DNA of 64,000 nucleotides from Brenneria roseae subsp. roseae (GCF_003115845.1 NZ_KZ819033.1:62001-126000), one strand, 5' to 3'; positions 1 to 9,497 are shown, counted from the stretch's first letter. Notes: generated by a model from the sequence alone, not told the origin. Numbers and translations: made by a program.

Positions 1-603
1 GATGACGAAACCGTAGCGCTCAGCCAGTGCAATTAACTGTTTACGGCGTTCATAACTCAGCGTGGCGCCGCTGGGGTTACCAAAGTTCGGGACAATGTAC
101 ACGCCTTTGATGCGCTGTTTTTGCAGCAGCGCTTCCAGCTCATCCACGACCATGCCGTGCTCGTCGGACGCAACGGACATCACCTGCGTCTGGGCCAGTT
201 CAAGCGTTTGCAGGGCGGCAAGATAGGTCGGACGTTCAACCACAAAAACATCGCCCGGGTCGACCATCGCCCGTATGATCAAATCCAGCGCCTGCTGTGA
301 GCCCGCCGTGACCACAATATCTTCCGCCTGCGTTTTCACACCGCGTAACGCACACAGATCGGCGATACGATCGCGCAACACGCCGCTGCCTTCCGTCAGT
401 CCGTACTGGAAAGCCGTTTTCGGCTGCTCGGTAATGGCTAACTGCGTCGCCTGATTCAACCCTTCAAAATCAAACAGTGCCTCAGAGGGGATCCCACCGG
501 CCAGCGAAATAATATTGTCCATCTTGCTATGCTTAAGCAGTTCGCGAATCGCGGAACTTTTCAACTGAGCAATGCGGTGCGCCAGTAACCCTTCATTGGC
601 CAT
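1..603 (-). CDS. PLP-dependent aminotransferase, N-terminal part (cut by window edge)
   Basis: The first 201 codons of a fold-type I aminotransferase are visible, read from ATG at 603 behind a GAGAAAAG ribosome site; the rest lies beyond base 1. The protein opens MANEGLLAHRIAQLKSSAIR. It then shows the LAGGIPS stretch and a VTAGSQQALDLI segment typical of the 2-aminoadipate/aromatic aminotransferase group that resembles the catalytic half of MocR regulators. There is no N-terminal GntR helix-turn-helix, so it is a free enzyme. The catalytic PLP lysine would lie outside the window. It starts 53 bases after livF on the same strand and could share its transcript, though a TATAAT-like sequence between them may be its own promoter. 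The amino acid substrate cannot be told from this fragment. Confidence 0.85.
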   Translation of the reverse strand, partial: MANEGLLAHRIAQLKSSAIRELLKHSKMDNIISLAGGIPSEALFDFEGLNQATQLAITEQPKTAFQYGLTEGSGVLRDRIADLCALRGVKTQAEDIVVTAGSQQALDLIIRAMVDPGDVFVVERPTYLAALQTLELAQTQVMSVASDEHGMVVDELEALLQKQRIKGVYIVPNFGNPSGATLSYERRKQLIALAERYGFVI

Positions 604-656
604 CTTTTCTCATACCTTCATTTACAGAACAGGCCGGAGAACCGGCATTATATCCA

Positions 657-1358
657 TCACCCGCCCAGATAGGCTGAGCGCACCGCTTCATTTGCCAGCA
701 ACGCTGCGCCGGTATCCTCCAGCACAACATGACCATTTTCCAGCACATAACCACGATCGGCCAGACGCAGTGCCTGATTGGCGTTTTGTTCCACCAGGAA
801 GATGGTCATGCCTTCTTCACGCAGTTGCTGAATAGTATCAAAAATTTGCAGAATAATAATCGGCGCCAGCCCCAGCGAGGGCTCGTCCAGCAGCAGCAAA
901 CGCGGCTGACTCATCAGCGCGCGTCCAATCGCCAGCATCTGTTGCTCCCCGCCGGACATGGTGCCAGCCCGCTGAGCGCGTCGCTCATACAGCCGCGGAA
1001 ACAAGTTATAGACCCGTTCAATGCGCTGCTGGTACTGATGGCGATCCGCAAAAAAACCGCCCATCGCCAGATTTTCTTCAACGGTCATACGGGAAAAAAC
1101 ACGGCGGCCTTCAGGAACAATAGCAATCGCCTCACGCATAATCTGCGCCGTTTGCCAGTAGGTAATGTCTTTCCCATCAAACGTGATCGTTCCTTCCGTC
1201 GCTCGCGGGTCGCCACAGAGCGTCCCCAGCAGCGTCGTTTTACCGGCGCCGTTGGCGCCGATAAGCGTAACGATTTCGCCCTGTTCAATGTGCAGGCTAA
1301 CCTGATGCAGCGCCTGAATTTTACCGTAGTGGGCCGAAACCTGATTTAATGACAGCAT
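657..1358 (-). CDS. livF: Branched-chain amino acid ABC transporter ATPase LivF
   Basis: One of the two cytoplasmic ATPases that drive the high-affinity leucine/isoleucine/valine importer LivFGHM. Walker A (GANGAGKT) is at about residues 34-41, the signature MSGGEQQ at about 134-140 and Walker B with its glutamate (LLLLDEP) at about 154-160. The sequence is close to E. coli LivF along its whole length. I start it at ATG 1358, which has AAGGA seven bases upstream, spanning the livG stop. A GTG at 1373 in the same frame would add five residues and overlap livG, as in the E. coli-style annotation. Last gene of the livKHMGF operon. Confidence 0.95.
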   Translation of the reverse strand: MLSLNQVSAHYGKIQALHQVSLHIEQGEIVTLIGANGAGKTTLLGTLCGDPRATEGTITFDGKDITYWQTAQIMREAIAIVPEGRRVFSRMTVEENLAMGGFFADRHQYQQRIERVYNLFPRLYERRAQRAGTMSGGEQQMLAIGRALMSQPRLLLLDEPSLGLAPIIILQIFDTIQQLREEGMTIFLVEQNANQALRLADRGYVLENGHVVLEDTGAALLANEAVRSAYLGG

Positions 1359-1362
1359 AACG

Positions 1363-2133
1363 TTATCCTTCACCCAGATAAGCGCGGATCACATCCGGGT
1401 TATTACGAATTTCAGCCGGGGTGCCCTGAGCCAGCGGCGTACCCTGATTAACGACATAAATCCTGTCGGAGATCCCCATCACCAGTTTCATGTCATGCTC
1501 AATCAGCAGGACTGACACCTGATGGCTATCGCGTAACTCCGCGATCAGCTGATTCAACTCTTCGGTTTCTTTCGGATTAAGACCGGCCGCAGGTTCATCC
1601 AACATCAGCAGATCGGGCCGGGTCACCATACAACGGGCAATCTCCAACCGACGCTGCTGACCATAAGCCAGGTTACCCGCCTGACGATTCGCCAGCTCCA
1701 GCAAACCGATACGCTCCAGCCAGACTGCGGCACGATCCTGCGCGTCGGCTTCCGCACGACGAAATGCCGGCGTCTTCAGTAGTCCGGCAAACACGCCGCT
1801 TTTCAGATGCTGATGCTGCGCCACCAGCAGGTTTTCCACCACGGTCATTTCGCGGAATAAACGCACGTGCTGGAACGTCCGCACCACGCCCATCCGGGCA
1901 ATCGCCTGCCCTGACAAACCTTCCAGATGGCGATCGCGCAACATAATGGTACCGCCGCTCGGGCGATAAAAGCCGGTCAGGCAGTTGAATACCGTGGTTT
2001 TGCCTGCCCCGTTCGGGCCGATCAACGAAACGATTTCACCCGCATGAATATCCAGTTCAACATTGTTGACCGCCAGCAGGCCGCCAAAACGCATCATCAG
2101 GCCTCTGACCGATAATAATGGCTGCGTATTCAT
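1363..2133 (-). CDS. livG: Branched-chain amino acid ABC transporter ATPase LivG
   Basis: Second ATPase of the LivFGHM importer, 256 aa. Walker A (GPNGAGKT) is at residues 39-46. The signature motif has the LAYGQQRR form usual for LivG instead of LSGGQ, followed by Walker [14 protein letters not shown]. The N-terminal ATG at 2133 overlaps the livM stop by four bases, so the two are translationally coupled. It pairs with LivF as a heterodimer under the LivH/LivM membrane subunits. No unusual residues seen. Confidence 0.96.
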   Translation of the reverse strand: MNTQPLLSVRGLMMRFGGLLAVNNVELDIHAGEIVSLIGPNGAGKTTVFNCLTGFYRPSGGTIMLRDRHLEGLSGQAIARMGVVRTFQHVRLFREMTVVENLLVAQHQHLKSGVFAGLLKTPAFRRAEADAQDRAAVWLERIGLLELANRQAGNLAYGQQRRLEIARCMVTRPDLLMLDEPAAGLNPKETEELNQLIAELRDSHQVSVLLIEHDMKLVMGISDRIYVVNQGTPLAQGTPAEIRNNPDVIRAYLGEG

Positions 2134-3401
2134 GCCTGCTCTTCCTTCTTAGCGACTTTCAGCTTCATTTGCGGACGCTTCATCGGCAGTAAGCCCTGAG
2201 GACGCCAAATCATCATCAGCACCATCAGCGCGCCCAGCAACAACATGCTGTACTCATTCAAATCACGCATTAGCTCACGGGAAACCACCAGCAAAATGGC
2301 AGCAAGAATCACCGCGAACTGCGAACCCATTCCCCCCAGCACAACAATCGCCAACACGAATGCCGATTCGGCGAAGGTGAAGGATTCCGGACTGACGAAG
2401 CCCTGACGCGCCGCAAACAGCGTACCGGCGAACCCTGCAAACGCAGCGCTAATGGTAAACGCGGTCAGCTTGATACGGGTCGGACTCAGGCCCAGCGAAC
2501 GGCAGGCAATTTCGTCATCGCGCAGCGCTTCCCAGGCACGGCCCAGCGGCATACGCAACAGGCGATTAATCACAAACAGGGTTAACACCACCAGCAGCAG
2601 CGCAACCAGATAAAGGAAAATGATGCGATCGCTGGGGTCATATTGCAGACCAAAGAAGTTATGGAAGGTATCCCAGCCATCGCGGGCGCTGCGGCTGAAC
2701 TCCAGACCAAAGAAGGTCGGCTTGGGAATCTGGCTGATACCGTTCGGGCCGCCGGTGATTTCGGTATTGTTCAGCAGCAGAATACGAACAATTTCACCGA
2801 ACCCCAGCGTCACGATGGCCAGATAATCCCCACGCAGACGCAGCACCGGGAAGCCGAGTAAAAATCCGGACAGCGCCGCCGTCATGCCTGCCAGCGGCAG
2901 ACTTTCCCAGAAGCCAAAACCATAATAGTGATTCAGCAAGGCATAGGTATAAGCCCCGATGGCATAAAAACCGCCGTAACCCAGCACCAGCAACCCCGAC
3001 AGCCCCACAACCACGTTCAGGCCCAGTCCCAGCATCACGTAAATTAGCGTGAGAGTGGCAATATCGACGGTACCGCGAGATACCAGAAAAGGCCAGGTAA
3101 CGGCCGCGATGATTAACAGCGCCGCCAGCAGCTTCTGCCGCGGCGTACTGCCATCAAAACTTGGCAATACCAGCGCCGGACCAGAAAACTTTTTCATGCC
3201 GGCCAGGAAAAACGGGCGAATCAACTGGAAGAAGAACACCACGATGCAGCCTGCACCGATCCAGTACCAGCGAACCTCATCGGCGCCGCGAACCACCAGC
3301 TTGGTGCCATCAAGCCCGAGCTGCATGCCCATTAAAAATGCGGCAAGCACCAGTAACATAAATGCGGAGATGATCGCATTGAAAAGATTGAGCTTTTTCA
3401 T
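2130..3401 (-). CDS. livM: Branched-chain amino acid ABC transporter permease LivM
   Basis: Membrane subunit of the LivFGHM importer, 423 aa, matching the length of E. coli LivM. The first about 80 residues hold two extra hydrophobic segments, followed by the BPD_transp_2-type core with repeated hydrophobic helices. The loop around [14 protein letters not shown] faces the ATPases. The short basic C-terminal tail ([11 protein letters not shown]) is cytoplasmic. It overlaps livH by four bases (ATGA) upstream and livG by four bases downstream. Confidence 0.96.
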   Translation of the reverse strand: MKKLNLFNAIISAFMLLVLAAFLMGMQLGLDGTKLVVRGADEVRWYWIGAGCIVVFFFQLIRPFFLAGMKKFSGPALVLPSFDGSTPRQKLLAALLIIAAVTWPFLVSRGTVDIATLTLIYVMLGLGLNVVVGLSGLLVLGYGGFYAIGAYTYALLNHYYGFGFWESLPLAGMTAALSGFLLGFPVLRLRGDYLAIVTLGFGEIVRILLLNNTEITGGPNGISQIPKPTFFGLEFSRSARDGWDTFHNFFGLQYDPSDRIIFLYLVALLLVVLTLFVINRLLRMPLGRAWEALRDDEIACRSLGLSPTRIKLTAFTISAAFAGFAGTLFAARQGFVSPESFTFAESAFVLAIVVLGGMGSQFAVILAAILLVVSRELMRDLNEYSMLLLGALMVLMMIWRPQGLLPMKRPQMKLKVAKKEEQA

Positions 3402-4324
3402 ACTTTCTCAACCTCCGGACGACCAAGAATACCGGTAGGCATAATCAGCAGTACACCAATCAGCAACGCGAACGATACGGCATCCTTATACTCCGTACTC
3501 AGGTATGCGGATGTCAGCGCTTCGGCTACGCCCAGAATCAATCCGCCAATCATCGCGCCGGGGATACTGCCGATTCCGCCCAGCACTGCCGCCGTAAAGG
3601 CTTTCATACCGGCCATAAAACCGATATAGGGGTTAATCACGCCATAGAACTGCCCCAGCAGAACACCGGCTACCGCAGCCATTAGCGCACCAATCACAAA
3701 CGTCAGGGAAATGACGCGGTCAGTGCTGATGCCAAGTAAGCTGGCCATTTTCAGATCTTCCGCACAGGCACGGCAGGCACGCCCCATTCGCGAGTAGCGG
3801 ATGAACATCGTCAGCGCCAGCATGGCGAGGAAAGTCACGATCCAGATCGTCAACTGCATCGTGCTGATTGTCGCGGCAAAGCCGTTGGTCTCGCCCAATA
3901 CCCATTGTCCGGTAATCATGCTGGGGAGCGCGACATCGCGTGAACCCTGATTCAGGCTGACGTAGTTTTGCAGAAAAATAGACATCCCGATGGCGGAAAT
4001 CAGTGCAATCAGGCGCTTGGAAGTTCGTACCGGCCGGTAGGCGACCCGTTCAATACTCCAGCCGTAGGCGCTGGAAATCACGACGGCGGCAACAAAGGCG
4101 ACGCTGATCAATAGCCAGCTCGCATCAATGCCCATCATCATCAGGGCGGCAATAACAATAAAAGAGACATAGCTACCGATCATGTAAACTTCGCCGTGTG
4201 CGAAGTTAATCATGCCGATGATGCCGTAAACCATGGTGTAACCAATGGCGATCAGCGCATAAGTGCTGCCCAACGTCAGGCCGTTGAACATCTGCTGAAA
4301 AAAGTAAAGGAACTGCTCGGACAT
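3398..4324 (-). CDS. livH: Branched-chain amino acid ABC transporter permease LivH
   Basis: Second membrane subunit of the importer, 308 aa with about eight hydrophobic helices. It shows the conserved [21 protein letters not shown] segment of LivH/BraD permeases near residues 25-45 and the ATPase-contacting loop ([16 protein letters not shown]). The ATG at 4324 follows a 143-base gap after livK that contains a GC-rich hairpin, as between livK and livHMGF in E. coli. That arrangement lets the binding protein be made in excess over the membrane parts. Confidence 0.96.
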   Translation of the reverse strand: MSEQFLYFFQQMFNGLTLGSTYALIAIGYTMVYGIIGMINFAHGEVYMIGSYVSFIVIAALMMMGIDASWLLISVAFVAAVVISSAYGWSIERVAYRPVRTSKRLIALISAIGMSIFLQNYVSLNQGSRDVALPSMITGQWVLGETNGFAATISTMQLTIWIVTFLAMLALTMFIRYSRMGRACRACAEDLKMASLLGISTDRVISLTFVIGALMAAVAGVLLGQFYGVINPYIGFMAGMKAFTAAVLGGIGSIPGAMIGGLILGVAEALTSAYLSTEYKDAVSFALLIGVLLIMPTGILGRPEVEKV

Positions 4325-4341
4325 ACCCTAACCTTAAATTC

Positions 4342-4370
4342 TGCCCCCGCACCTTACGGCAACGGGGGCA
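4342..4370 (-). terminator. GC-rich hairpin between livK and livH (possible attenuator)
   Basis: TGCCCCCG at 4342-4349 pairs with CGGGGGCA at 4363-4370 around a 13-base loop, 17 bases before the livH start. There is no T-run on the minus strand directly after it. It may act as a processing or attenuation hairpin that protects the livK message and lowers livHMGF expression, rather than as a full terminator. The function is inference from position. Confidence 0.55.
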
Positions 4371-4467
4371 ATCGGTATTGAGGAATTAATACAGAGGCGG
4401 TTGATGACGGCTTAGGCACATGCAGAACACACGGAGAGCCAGCGCCGAAATCGTTACCGCACAATCA

Positions 4468-5580
4468 TTACTTCGCTACGCTGGAAGTACCGTCTGCATG
4501 CCACTCAAATACACCAAACTCAAACCCTTTCAGGTCACCTTTTTCGTCCCAGCTCAGTGGCCCCATGACGGTATCCACGGAATTGGCTTTCAGGTCGCTG
4601 ACCAGTTTTTCCGGCTCCATGCTACCGCTGCGCTCCATTGCGGTAGTCAGAGATTGCAATGCGGCATAAGTCGTCCAGACAAACGGACCGGTCGGATCCA
4701 GTTTTTTGGCTTTCAGCGCATCGACGATCGGTTGGTTGGCGGGAACCTGGTCATAGCGTTTCGGCAGCGTGACCAGCATGCCTTCAGATGCTTCACCGGC
4801 GATATTGGACAAAGAGGAATTACCCACGCCTTCCGGTCCCATGAATTGGGTGGTCATACCAGTCTGCCGGGCCTGACGCATGAGCAGCCCCATTTCCGGG
4901 TAGTAACCGCCAAAATAAACGAAATCCACGTTTTCTTTCTTCAGACGCGCAACCAGTGAGGAGAAATCTTTATCACCCGCGGTCACACCTTCAAACAACA
5001 CAACGTTCGCATTGGCTTTTTTCAGACTATCCTGAACAGAACGGGCCAAACCTTCACCGTACTGCTGTTTATCATGCACAACGGCAATGCGCTGAGGTTT
5101 AATCGTTTCAACGATATATTTTGCCGCCGTTGGACCCTGATCGGAATCCAGACCGGTTGTCCGCAGAACCATTTTGTAGCCGCGGGTGGTCAGATCAGCG
5201 TTCGTTGCCGCGGGCGTAATCATGATCACGTCTTCTTCTTCGTAAATATCAGAAGCGGGCTGTGTGGAAGAGGAGCACAAATGGCCGATAACATAACGAA
5301 TGCCGTCGTTGATGACTTTGTTCGCTACGGCAACGGCCTGTTTCGGGTCGCACGCATCATCGTATTCGACGCCAACCAGTTTATTGCCATTAACGCCGCC
5401 TTTGGCGTTGATATCCGCAATGGCCTGACGTGCGCCAATAAACTCCATATCACCATATTGCGCAACCGGACCAGACATGGCACCCACGACGGCAACCTTG
5501 ATATCTGCGGCGCTCACAGCATGGCTCAACGCAACCGCCATACAGCCCATCAGCAATGTTTTGCCTTTACTGAATTTCAT
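4468..5580 (-). CDS. livK: Leucine-binding periplasmic protein LivK
   Basis: Periplasmic substrate-binding protein for the Liv importer, 370 aa. A Sec signal peptide ends near residue 24 (SHAVSAA|D). The mature domain begins [20 protein letters not shown] and carries the paired cysteines of [10 protein letters not shown] and [11 protein letters not shown], the conserved disulfide of this family. Differences from E. coli LivJ (for example [27 protein letters not shown] and the C-terminal FEWHADG) make it closer to LivK (leucine-specific) than LivJ (LIV-binding). In E. coli livJ lies on the other side of panM; here there is only one binding protein, so it may serve all three amino acids. Confidence 0.93.
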   Translation of the reverse strand: MKFSKGKTLLMGCMAVALSHAVSAADIKVAVVGAMSGPVAQYGDMEFIGARQAIADINAKGGVNGNKLVGVEYDDACDPKQAVAVANKVINDGIRYVIGHLCSSSTQPASDIYEEEDVIMITPAATNADLTTRGYKMVLRTTGLDSDQGPTAAKYIVETIKPQRIAVVHDKQQYGEGLARSVQDSLKKANANVVLFEGVTAGDKDFSSLVARLKKENVDFVYFGGYYPEMGLLMRQARQTGMTTQFMGPEGVGNSSLSNIAGEASEGMLVTLPKRYDQVPANQPIVDALKAKKLDPTGPFVWTTYAALQSLTTAMERSGSMEPEKLVSDLKANSVDTVMGPLSWDEKGDLKGFEFGVFEWHADGTSSVAK

Positions 5581-5884
5581 TCGATTTACCCCATCTTTTA
5601 TTATGGATATTGCTGAAAACGTGACCGCCCCGCGTCATAACTTAACCTTTTTCTTATAAGTAAGAATGGGTTAGGGTTATTATTAGTAATAGTTTCTAAT
5701 AAGGCTTTATTTTTCATATTATTAAACAGGAATATTATGCTGCAAATCAACTAGCATCATCATAAATACGCGATGCAAACAGCATAAAATACTTGTCTTA
5801 AAAGCCAATATTTAACCTATATATAGTCAGTTATGCTGCTTTTTTCATTAATTATTGATGTAATACTCGATAAATAGTCAAAGA

Positions 5885-5898
5885 GGAAAACGTTTTCC
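5885..5898. promoter_or_regulatory. Perfect palindrome, LacI/PurR-like operator candidate
   Basis: GGAAAACGTTTTCC is a perfect 14-base palindrome centred on CG. The centre resembles operators of LacI-family repressors such as PurR, whose consensus is ACGCAAACGTTTGCGT-like, but the outer bases differ. The regulator is unknown. It lies between livK and panZ. Confidence 0.4.
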
Positions 5899-5907
5899 CT
5901 GTTAACC

Positions 5908-5946
5908 GTAAAGAATAAAAATACTTCAAGCATTTTTATTCTTTAC
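5908..5946. terminator. Perfect 15-bp AT-rich inverted repeat
   Basis: GTAAAGAATAAAAAT (5908-5922) is repeated exactly inverted at 5932-5946 with a nine-base loop. The stem contains A- and T-tracts on both strands, so transcripts in either direction would form a hairpin. No gene ends here, so it is unlike an ordinary terminator; it may be a stalled-transcript element or a relic of a repeat insertion. Confidence 0.5.
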
Positions 5947-6060
5947 GCAGTAAGGGCCCGAGGGGAAGCAAGGCGGGGACAGCCCGTCATGAAAAAACGC
6001 CGGGGGCGTTTTTAAACGTCACGCAGTGACGGCCCGAAGGGGGTAGCCCGACATAAAAAA
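5946..6060. repeat. Tandem copies of a dispersed GC-rich palindromic repeat
   Basis: Two units lie in tandem: one with AGGGCCCGAGGGG followed by CCCGTCATGAAAAAA (about 5949-5996), and one opening with an AAAACGCC...GGCGTTTT hairpin, then ACGTCACGCAGTGACGGCCCG and a final ACATAAAAAA. The same plan recurs at about 6533-6610, 24909-24947, 26147-26230, 29236-29285 and 47510-47575. Copies are intergenic except the one inside yhjD. Confidence 0.65.
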
Positions 6061-6124
6061 TGCCTCACGGTTTCACCATAAAACGATTACATTATTCTTC
6101 ACTCATTTAATGGAGTGCTAGTCA

Positions 6125-6532
6125 ATGAAACTAACCGTTGAATGCCTCACCCAATTCAGCCAACAGGATAAAATTGATCTGTCTAAAATCTGGCCGCACC
6201 AGAATATAGAACGCCTGGAAGGGAGTCTTAACGTGGATCGCCGTCTGTTTGCCGCGCGTTTTAACGATCGCTTACTGGCCGCGGTTCTTGTTGAGATTGA
6301 AGGCGAATACGCCGAATTGAGCGATCTTCTGGTGCGTGAAACCACCCGACGACGCGGCGTTGGTTTATATCTGATAGACGAAGTACGGAAGCAGTTACCG
6401 AATGTTAAAGAGTGGTGGCTGGCGACTGACGATCACGCGTCCGTCAAAGAGGACGTGCTGGCAAAGTTCATGATTTCTTGCGGCTTTTCGCCAGTATCCG
6501 GTGGCTGGCGTTACATCCGTAATCAGGGTTAA
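6125..6532 (+). CDS. panZ: Aspartate decarboxylase maturation/regulation factor PanZ (PanM)
   Basis: A 135-aa GNAT-fold protein. In the family it binds pro-PanD to trigger its self-cleavage into active aspartate 1-decarboxylase, and with CoA it also inhibits the enzyme, giving feedback on pantothenate/CoA synthesis. The acetyl-CoA loop is visible as RRRGVGLYL at about residues 75-83. Similarity to E. coli PanM runs from MKLT through QDKIDL and IWP to the C-terminal GGWRYI. It is slightly longer than the E. coli protein (127 aa). It sits divergent from livK, as in E. coli. A hairpin with T-run directly follows the stop. Confidence 0.93.
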   Translation: MKLTVECLTQFSQQDKIDLSKIWPHQNIERLEGSLNVDRRLFAARFNDRLLAAVLVEIEGEYAELSDLLVRETTRRRGVGLYLIDEVRKQLPNVKEWWLATDDHASVKEDVLAKFMISCGFSPVSGGWRYIRNQG

Positions 6533-6553
6533 AAAAACGCCGGAAGCGTTTTT
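6533..6553 (+). terminator. panZ terminator within a dispersed repeat
   Basis: AAAAACGC (6533-6540) pairs with GCGTTTTT (6546-6553) immediately after the panZ stop, giving a short stem and a T-run. The hairpin is the leading part of a dispersed repeat copy (about 6533-6610), so the repeat seems to supply the terminator. Confidence 0.7.
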
Positions 6554-6605
6554 CAACGTCGCTTGCGACGGCCCGAAGGGGGAACGGACAGCGATAGACC
6601 GTCAT

Positions 6606-6634
6606 AAAAACAAAACGACCGGGCAAATGCCCGG
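6606..6634 (-). terminator. rpoH terminator
   Basis: CCGGGCA and TGCCCGG (6619-6634) form a GC-rich hairpin. On the minus strand it is followed by a T-rich tract, the complement of AAAAACAAAAC. It lies 28 bases after the rpoH stop. Confidence 0.75.
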
Positions 6635-6661
6635 CCGCGCTTATTTATTTTTCGCTACTGC

Positions 6662-7519
6662 TTAGGCTTCAATCGCCACGCGCAGCTTCTTCATGGCGTT
6701 CTTTTCCAACTGACGTACCCGCTCTGCGGATACACCATATTTATCAGCCAGTTCCTGCAATGTTGACTTGTTGTCATCATCCAGCCAGCGGGCGCGGATA
6801 ATATGCTGGCTACGTTCATCCAGACCTTGCAGCGCATCCGCCAGCTTGTCCGCCGCGTGGCTTTCCCAATTGTTTTCTTCGATGCCGTCAGCAAAATCAG
6901 AGGACTTATCCTGAAGATACAGCATAGGGGACATGGCCTTGCCATCATGCGTTTCTTCATCTGGCGTCGGATCAAAGGTCATATCCTGTGCGGCCATACG
7001 CGATTCCATTTCACGCACATCTTTACTGGTCACGCCTAATTCACGGGCAACCAGTTCAACTTCATCCTGATTGAACCAACCAAGGCGCGTTTTAGACTTA
7101 CGCAGGTTAAAGAACAGTTTACGCTGCGCTTTGGTGGTAGCGACTTTCACAATGCGCCAGTTGCGCAGCACATATTCGTGAATTTCAGCTTTGATCCAGT
7201 GTACGGCGAAAGAAACCAGACGCACTCCCACTTCAGGATTAAAGCGACGTACCGCCTTCATCAGGCCGATGTTGCCTTCCTGAATCAGGTCTGCCTGCGG
7301 CAGACCATAGCCGGAATAATTACGAGCCACATGAATAACAAAACGCAGATGCGACAAAATAAGCTGCTTCGCTGCATCCAGATCGCCCTGATAATGCAGC
7401 CGTTCAGCCAGCGCCCGCTCTTCCTCCGCCGTTAGCATCGGATAGGCATTGGCGGCTCGAATGTAACCTTCCAGACTGCCCTGGGGAACTAAGGTGAAAG
7501 TTTGCATATCTTTGGTCAT
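6662..7519 (-). CDS. rpoH: RNA polymerase heat-shock sigma factor RpoH (sigma-32)
   Basis: Alternative sigma factor that directs transcription of chaperones and proteases after heat or protein-folding stress, 285 aa against 284 in E. coli. Region 2 ([14 protein letters not shown], about residues 78-91) binds core polymerase and melts the -10. The C-terminal helix-turn-helix ([22 protein letters not shown]) reads the -35. The ATG at 7519 follows GAGAGAGGTTGG. In E. coli the 5' coding region folds as an RNA thermometer; the N-terminal coding sequence is well conserved here, but I did not fold it. Neighbouring ftsEX-ftsY matches E. coli order. Confidence 0.97.
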   Translation of the reverse strand: MTKDMQTFTLVPQGSLEGYIRAANAYPMLTAEEERALAERLHYQGDLDAAKQLILSHLRFVIHVARNYSGYGLPQADLIQEGNIGLMKAVRRFNPEVGVRLVSFAVHWIKAEIHEYVLRNWRIVKVATTKAQRKLFFNLRKSKTRLGWFNQDEVELVARELGVTSKDVREMESRMAAQDMTFDPTPDEETHDGKAMSPMLYLQDKSSDFADGIEENNWESHAADKLADALQGLDERSQHIIRARWLDDDNKSTLQELADKYGVSAERVRQLEKNAMKKLRVAIEA

Positions 7520-7665
7520 CCAACCTCTCTCATAACTACGGTTACGCAGCGCGCTGCAACCAGCCCGCTCAAACGAGCGTCATTGACAAGTCGCTATACT
7601 AGCACTGCTTTAGCATACTGTTTTGTGCTAAACGGATAAAAAAATCCGGCACACTGTCCCTATCT

Positions 7666-7693
7666 TCAGACTGTGATTTCCCTCACAAGTTCC
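7666..7693 (-). promoter_or_regulatory. Sigma-E promoter of rpoH
   Basis: On the minus strand GGAACTT (complement of 7687-7693) is followed by exactly 16 bases and then TCTGA (complement of 7666-7670). This is a full match to the sigma-E -35/-10 consensus and corresponds to the E. coli rpoH P3 promoter that keeps RpoH made at extreme heat. The start would fall about 140 bases before the rpoH ATG. Confidence 0.88.
7672..7687. promoter_or_regulatory. Perfect CRP-binding palindrome in rpoH promoter
   Basis: TGTGA, six bases, then TCACA: both half-sites match the CRP consensus exactly. It fills the spacer of the sigma-E promoter, so CRP bound here should compete with sigma-E polymerase. In E. 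coli, CRP and CytR sites also control rpoH (P5). Carbon status and envelope stress are therefore probably integrated here. Confidence 0.8.
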
Positions 7694-7862
7694 TACAATA
7701 TTATCCATCTTATTTCACATATCAAGTTGGATACAGCGAGAAAATTATACACCAATAAAACAGGAGAAAATACGCGGGAACACCGCAAGAAGAAAGAACA
7801 CCGATGACAGCTTCCCCTGCCACACAGCGGGAGTAACAGGGAAAGAGTATACCAAAAAAAGA

Positions 7863-8831
7863 CTATTGTGGTGTAAAGCGGCGTAAATGTTGCACTGTCG
7901 CTAACCACGCAGCCAGCCAGCCAATCATCCCGGCGACAAGCAACAACAACAGCGATTCATCCCAGCTCAACCCTTTGACCGTAAAGGTCGTACCAAACAC
8001 CGAAGCCACCTGCGCCACCACCGCGCCGAGCTTCCATACCAGCGCCTGAGACAGGATCAGCGACAGCACCGCCCCGCCAAACCCCATGACGGCGCCGCCA
8101 TTCAGAAACGGACGCAAAATAAAACCGTCCGTCGCACCAATCAATTTCATGACGTTAATGGTTTCGCGACGGCTAAAAATGCTCAAACGCACGCTGTTGC
8201 CGATGACCAAAAACACCGCGATAACCATCAATATGCCAATTGTCGCCGCAATCTGGCCGACCAGGCCGGTCAGCGCAACCAGCCGGGCAAACCAGCTATC
8301 ATCCATCCGTACTTCATCCACCCCTTGCGTGGCGGCTACGCGATCGCGCAACGTTGTCAGCGTGTTCGCGCTCTGGAAATTCATTTTGGGGGTGATGATG
8401 GCCACGGCAGGCAGCGGATTCTCTTCAAGCATATCCAGCGCGCCGCCAAAACCAGACCAGTTGCGGAACTCTCCCATCGCTTCATCACGCGACAAATAGT
8501 TCACTTTATCGACACCATCTTCAGACTGAAGCTGGGTGATCACCGCCTGCGCGGCGTTGTCATCCAGAGATTTATCCAGATATACCGTCAATTGAGGTGA
8601 GGGATACCACTGCGTCGCGGCCTGACTCACGTTTTTCCATACCAGATAGCAGATACTGGGCAAGGCCAGAGAGATGGCAATCACCATCACCGTCAGCAGC
8701 GTTGCCAACGGTTGGCGCAGCATGTCATCCAGCGTATTGGTCCAGGCATAACGCCACTGCTCCCGCCAGCCGCCGCGCAAAGCCCTGGACTTCATTCCCG
8801 GCGTTTTCGCATTACGGGTGTTATTCGCCAT
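7863..8831 (-). CDS. ftsX: Cell-division ABC transporter permease FtsX
   Basis: Membrane partner of FtsE. The FtsEX complex sits at the septal ring and activates periplasmic amidases through EnvC. The 322-aa protein has a cytoplasmic N-terminus, one helix near residues 45-65, a periplasmic loop ([14 protein letters not shown] to ARLVALTGL) and three C-terminal helices around the FtsX core. I start at ATG 8831, which has GGGGGA about eight bases upstream and overlaps the ftsE stop by 11 bases. An upstream in-frame TTG at 8846 is less likely. The N-terminal tail is shorter than in E. coli FtsX. Confidence 0.95.
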   Translation of the reverse strand: MANNTRNAKTPGMKSRALRGGWREQWRYAWTNTLDDMLRQPLATLLTVMVIAISLALPSICYLVWKNVSQAATQWYPSPQLTVYLDKSLDDNAAQAVITQLQSEDGVDKVNYLSRDEAMGEFRNWSGFGGALDMLEENPLPAVAIITPKMNFQSANTLTTLRDRVAATQGVDEVRMDDSWFARLVALTGLVGQIAATIGILMVIAVFLVIGNSVRLSIFSRRETINVMKLIGATDGFILRPFLNGGAVMGFGGAVLSLILSQALVWKLGAVVAQVASVFGTTFTVKGLSWDESLLLLLVAGMIGWLAAWLATVQHLRRFTPQ

Positions 8832-9492
8832 GATGATTTCCCCCAATCATGCGACCATCGGACAGCGTAAGAACCCGGTAATTGCGACGGGCAATCAGCC
8901 CGGTATCGTGGGTGGCCATCAACACCGTGACGCCAACCCGGTTAAATTCTTCAAACAAACGCAAAATACCCTCGGACAGTGCATCATCCAGATTACCCGT
9001 CGGCTCGTCCGCCAGTAGGACGGCGGGTTTATTCACCACCGCGCGTGCAATACCGACCCGCTGCTGCTCACCGCCCGAAAGCTGGATAGGGTAATTTCGG
9101 GCTTTATCCAGCAGCCCGACTTTGTCCAGTGCCGCGGATACCCGGCGGCGAATATCTTCGCTGCTGGCACCGGCAATAATGAGCGGCATCGCCACGTTGT
9201 CATAGACGGTTCTTTCCATCAGCAGATGGTGATCCTGAAAGATCATGCCGATCTGGCGACGCAGAAACGGAACTTCACTTTTTTTCAACCGGCTGATGTT
9301 ATGTCCACTAAACAGGATCTGCCCCGCACTGGGACGCTCAATGCCACAAATCAGTTTCAGCAGGGTGCTTTTCCCCGCGCCGGAATGGCCGGTCAGAAAC
9401 GCCATCTCTGCCGGACGCAGATGAAAATCGATGCCCTGTAGCGCCTGGCGCCCGCCGAGATAAGCTTTACTGACCTGTTCAAAACGAATCAT
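8821..9492 (-). CDS. ftsE: Cell-division ATP-binding protein FtsE
   Basis: ATPase of FtsEX, 223 aa. Walker A (GHSGAGKS) is at about residues 35-42, LSGGEQQR and [12 protein letters not shown] follow, and the H-loop is ATHD. ATP hydrolysis here drives FtsX to control septal peptidoglycan hydrolysis and links to FtsZ/FtsA. It starts five bases after the ftsY stop and overlaps ftsX, as in the ftsYEX operon of E. coli. Confidence 0.97.
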   Translation of the reverse strand: MIRFEQVSKAYLGGRQALQGIDFHLRPAEMAFLTGHSGAGKSTLLKLICGIERPSAGQILFSGHNISRLKKSEVPFLRRQIGMIFQDHHLLMERTVYDNVAMPLIIAGASSEDIRRRVSAALDKVGLLDKARNYPIQLSGGEQQRVGIARAVVNKPAVLLADEPTGNLDDALSEGILRLFEEFNRVGVTVLMATHDTGLIARRNYRVLTLSDGRMIGGNHHGE

Positions 9493-9497
9493 CCGTT

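Larger units (their letters stand above)
5581..6124. promoter_or_regulatory. panZ/livK divergent intergenic region (544 bp) with palindromes
   Basis: This gap must hold the promoters of livK (minus) and panZ (plus). It is AT-rich up to about 5945, with a perfect 14-base palindrome and a perfect 15-bp inverted repeat (listed separately). From 5946 to 6060 it switches to two tandem GC-rich repeat units containing a GGCCCGAAGGGG-like core. No ORF with coding character was seen. A livJ gene, present here in E. coli, is absent. Confidence 0.6.
7520..7862 (-). promoter_or_regulatory. rpoH upstream control region
   Basis: This 343-base gap separates the ftsX stop from the rpoH start and carries a sigma-E promoter overlapping a perfect CRP site (listed separately). 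E. coli rpoH also has several promoters in a region of this size. No gene was seen in it. Confidence 0.75.
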
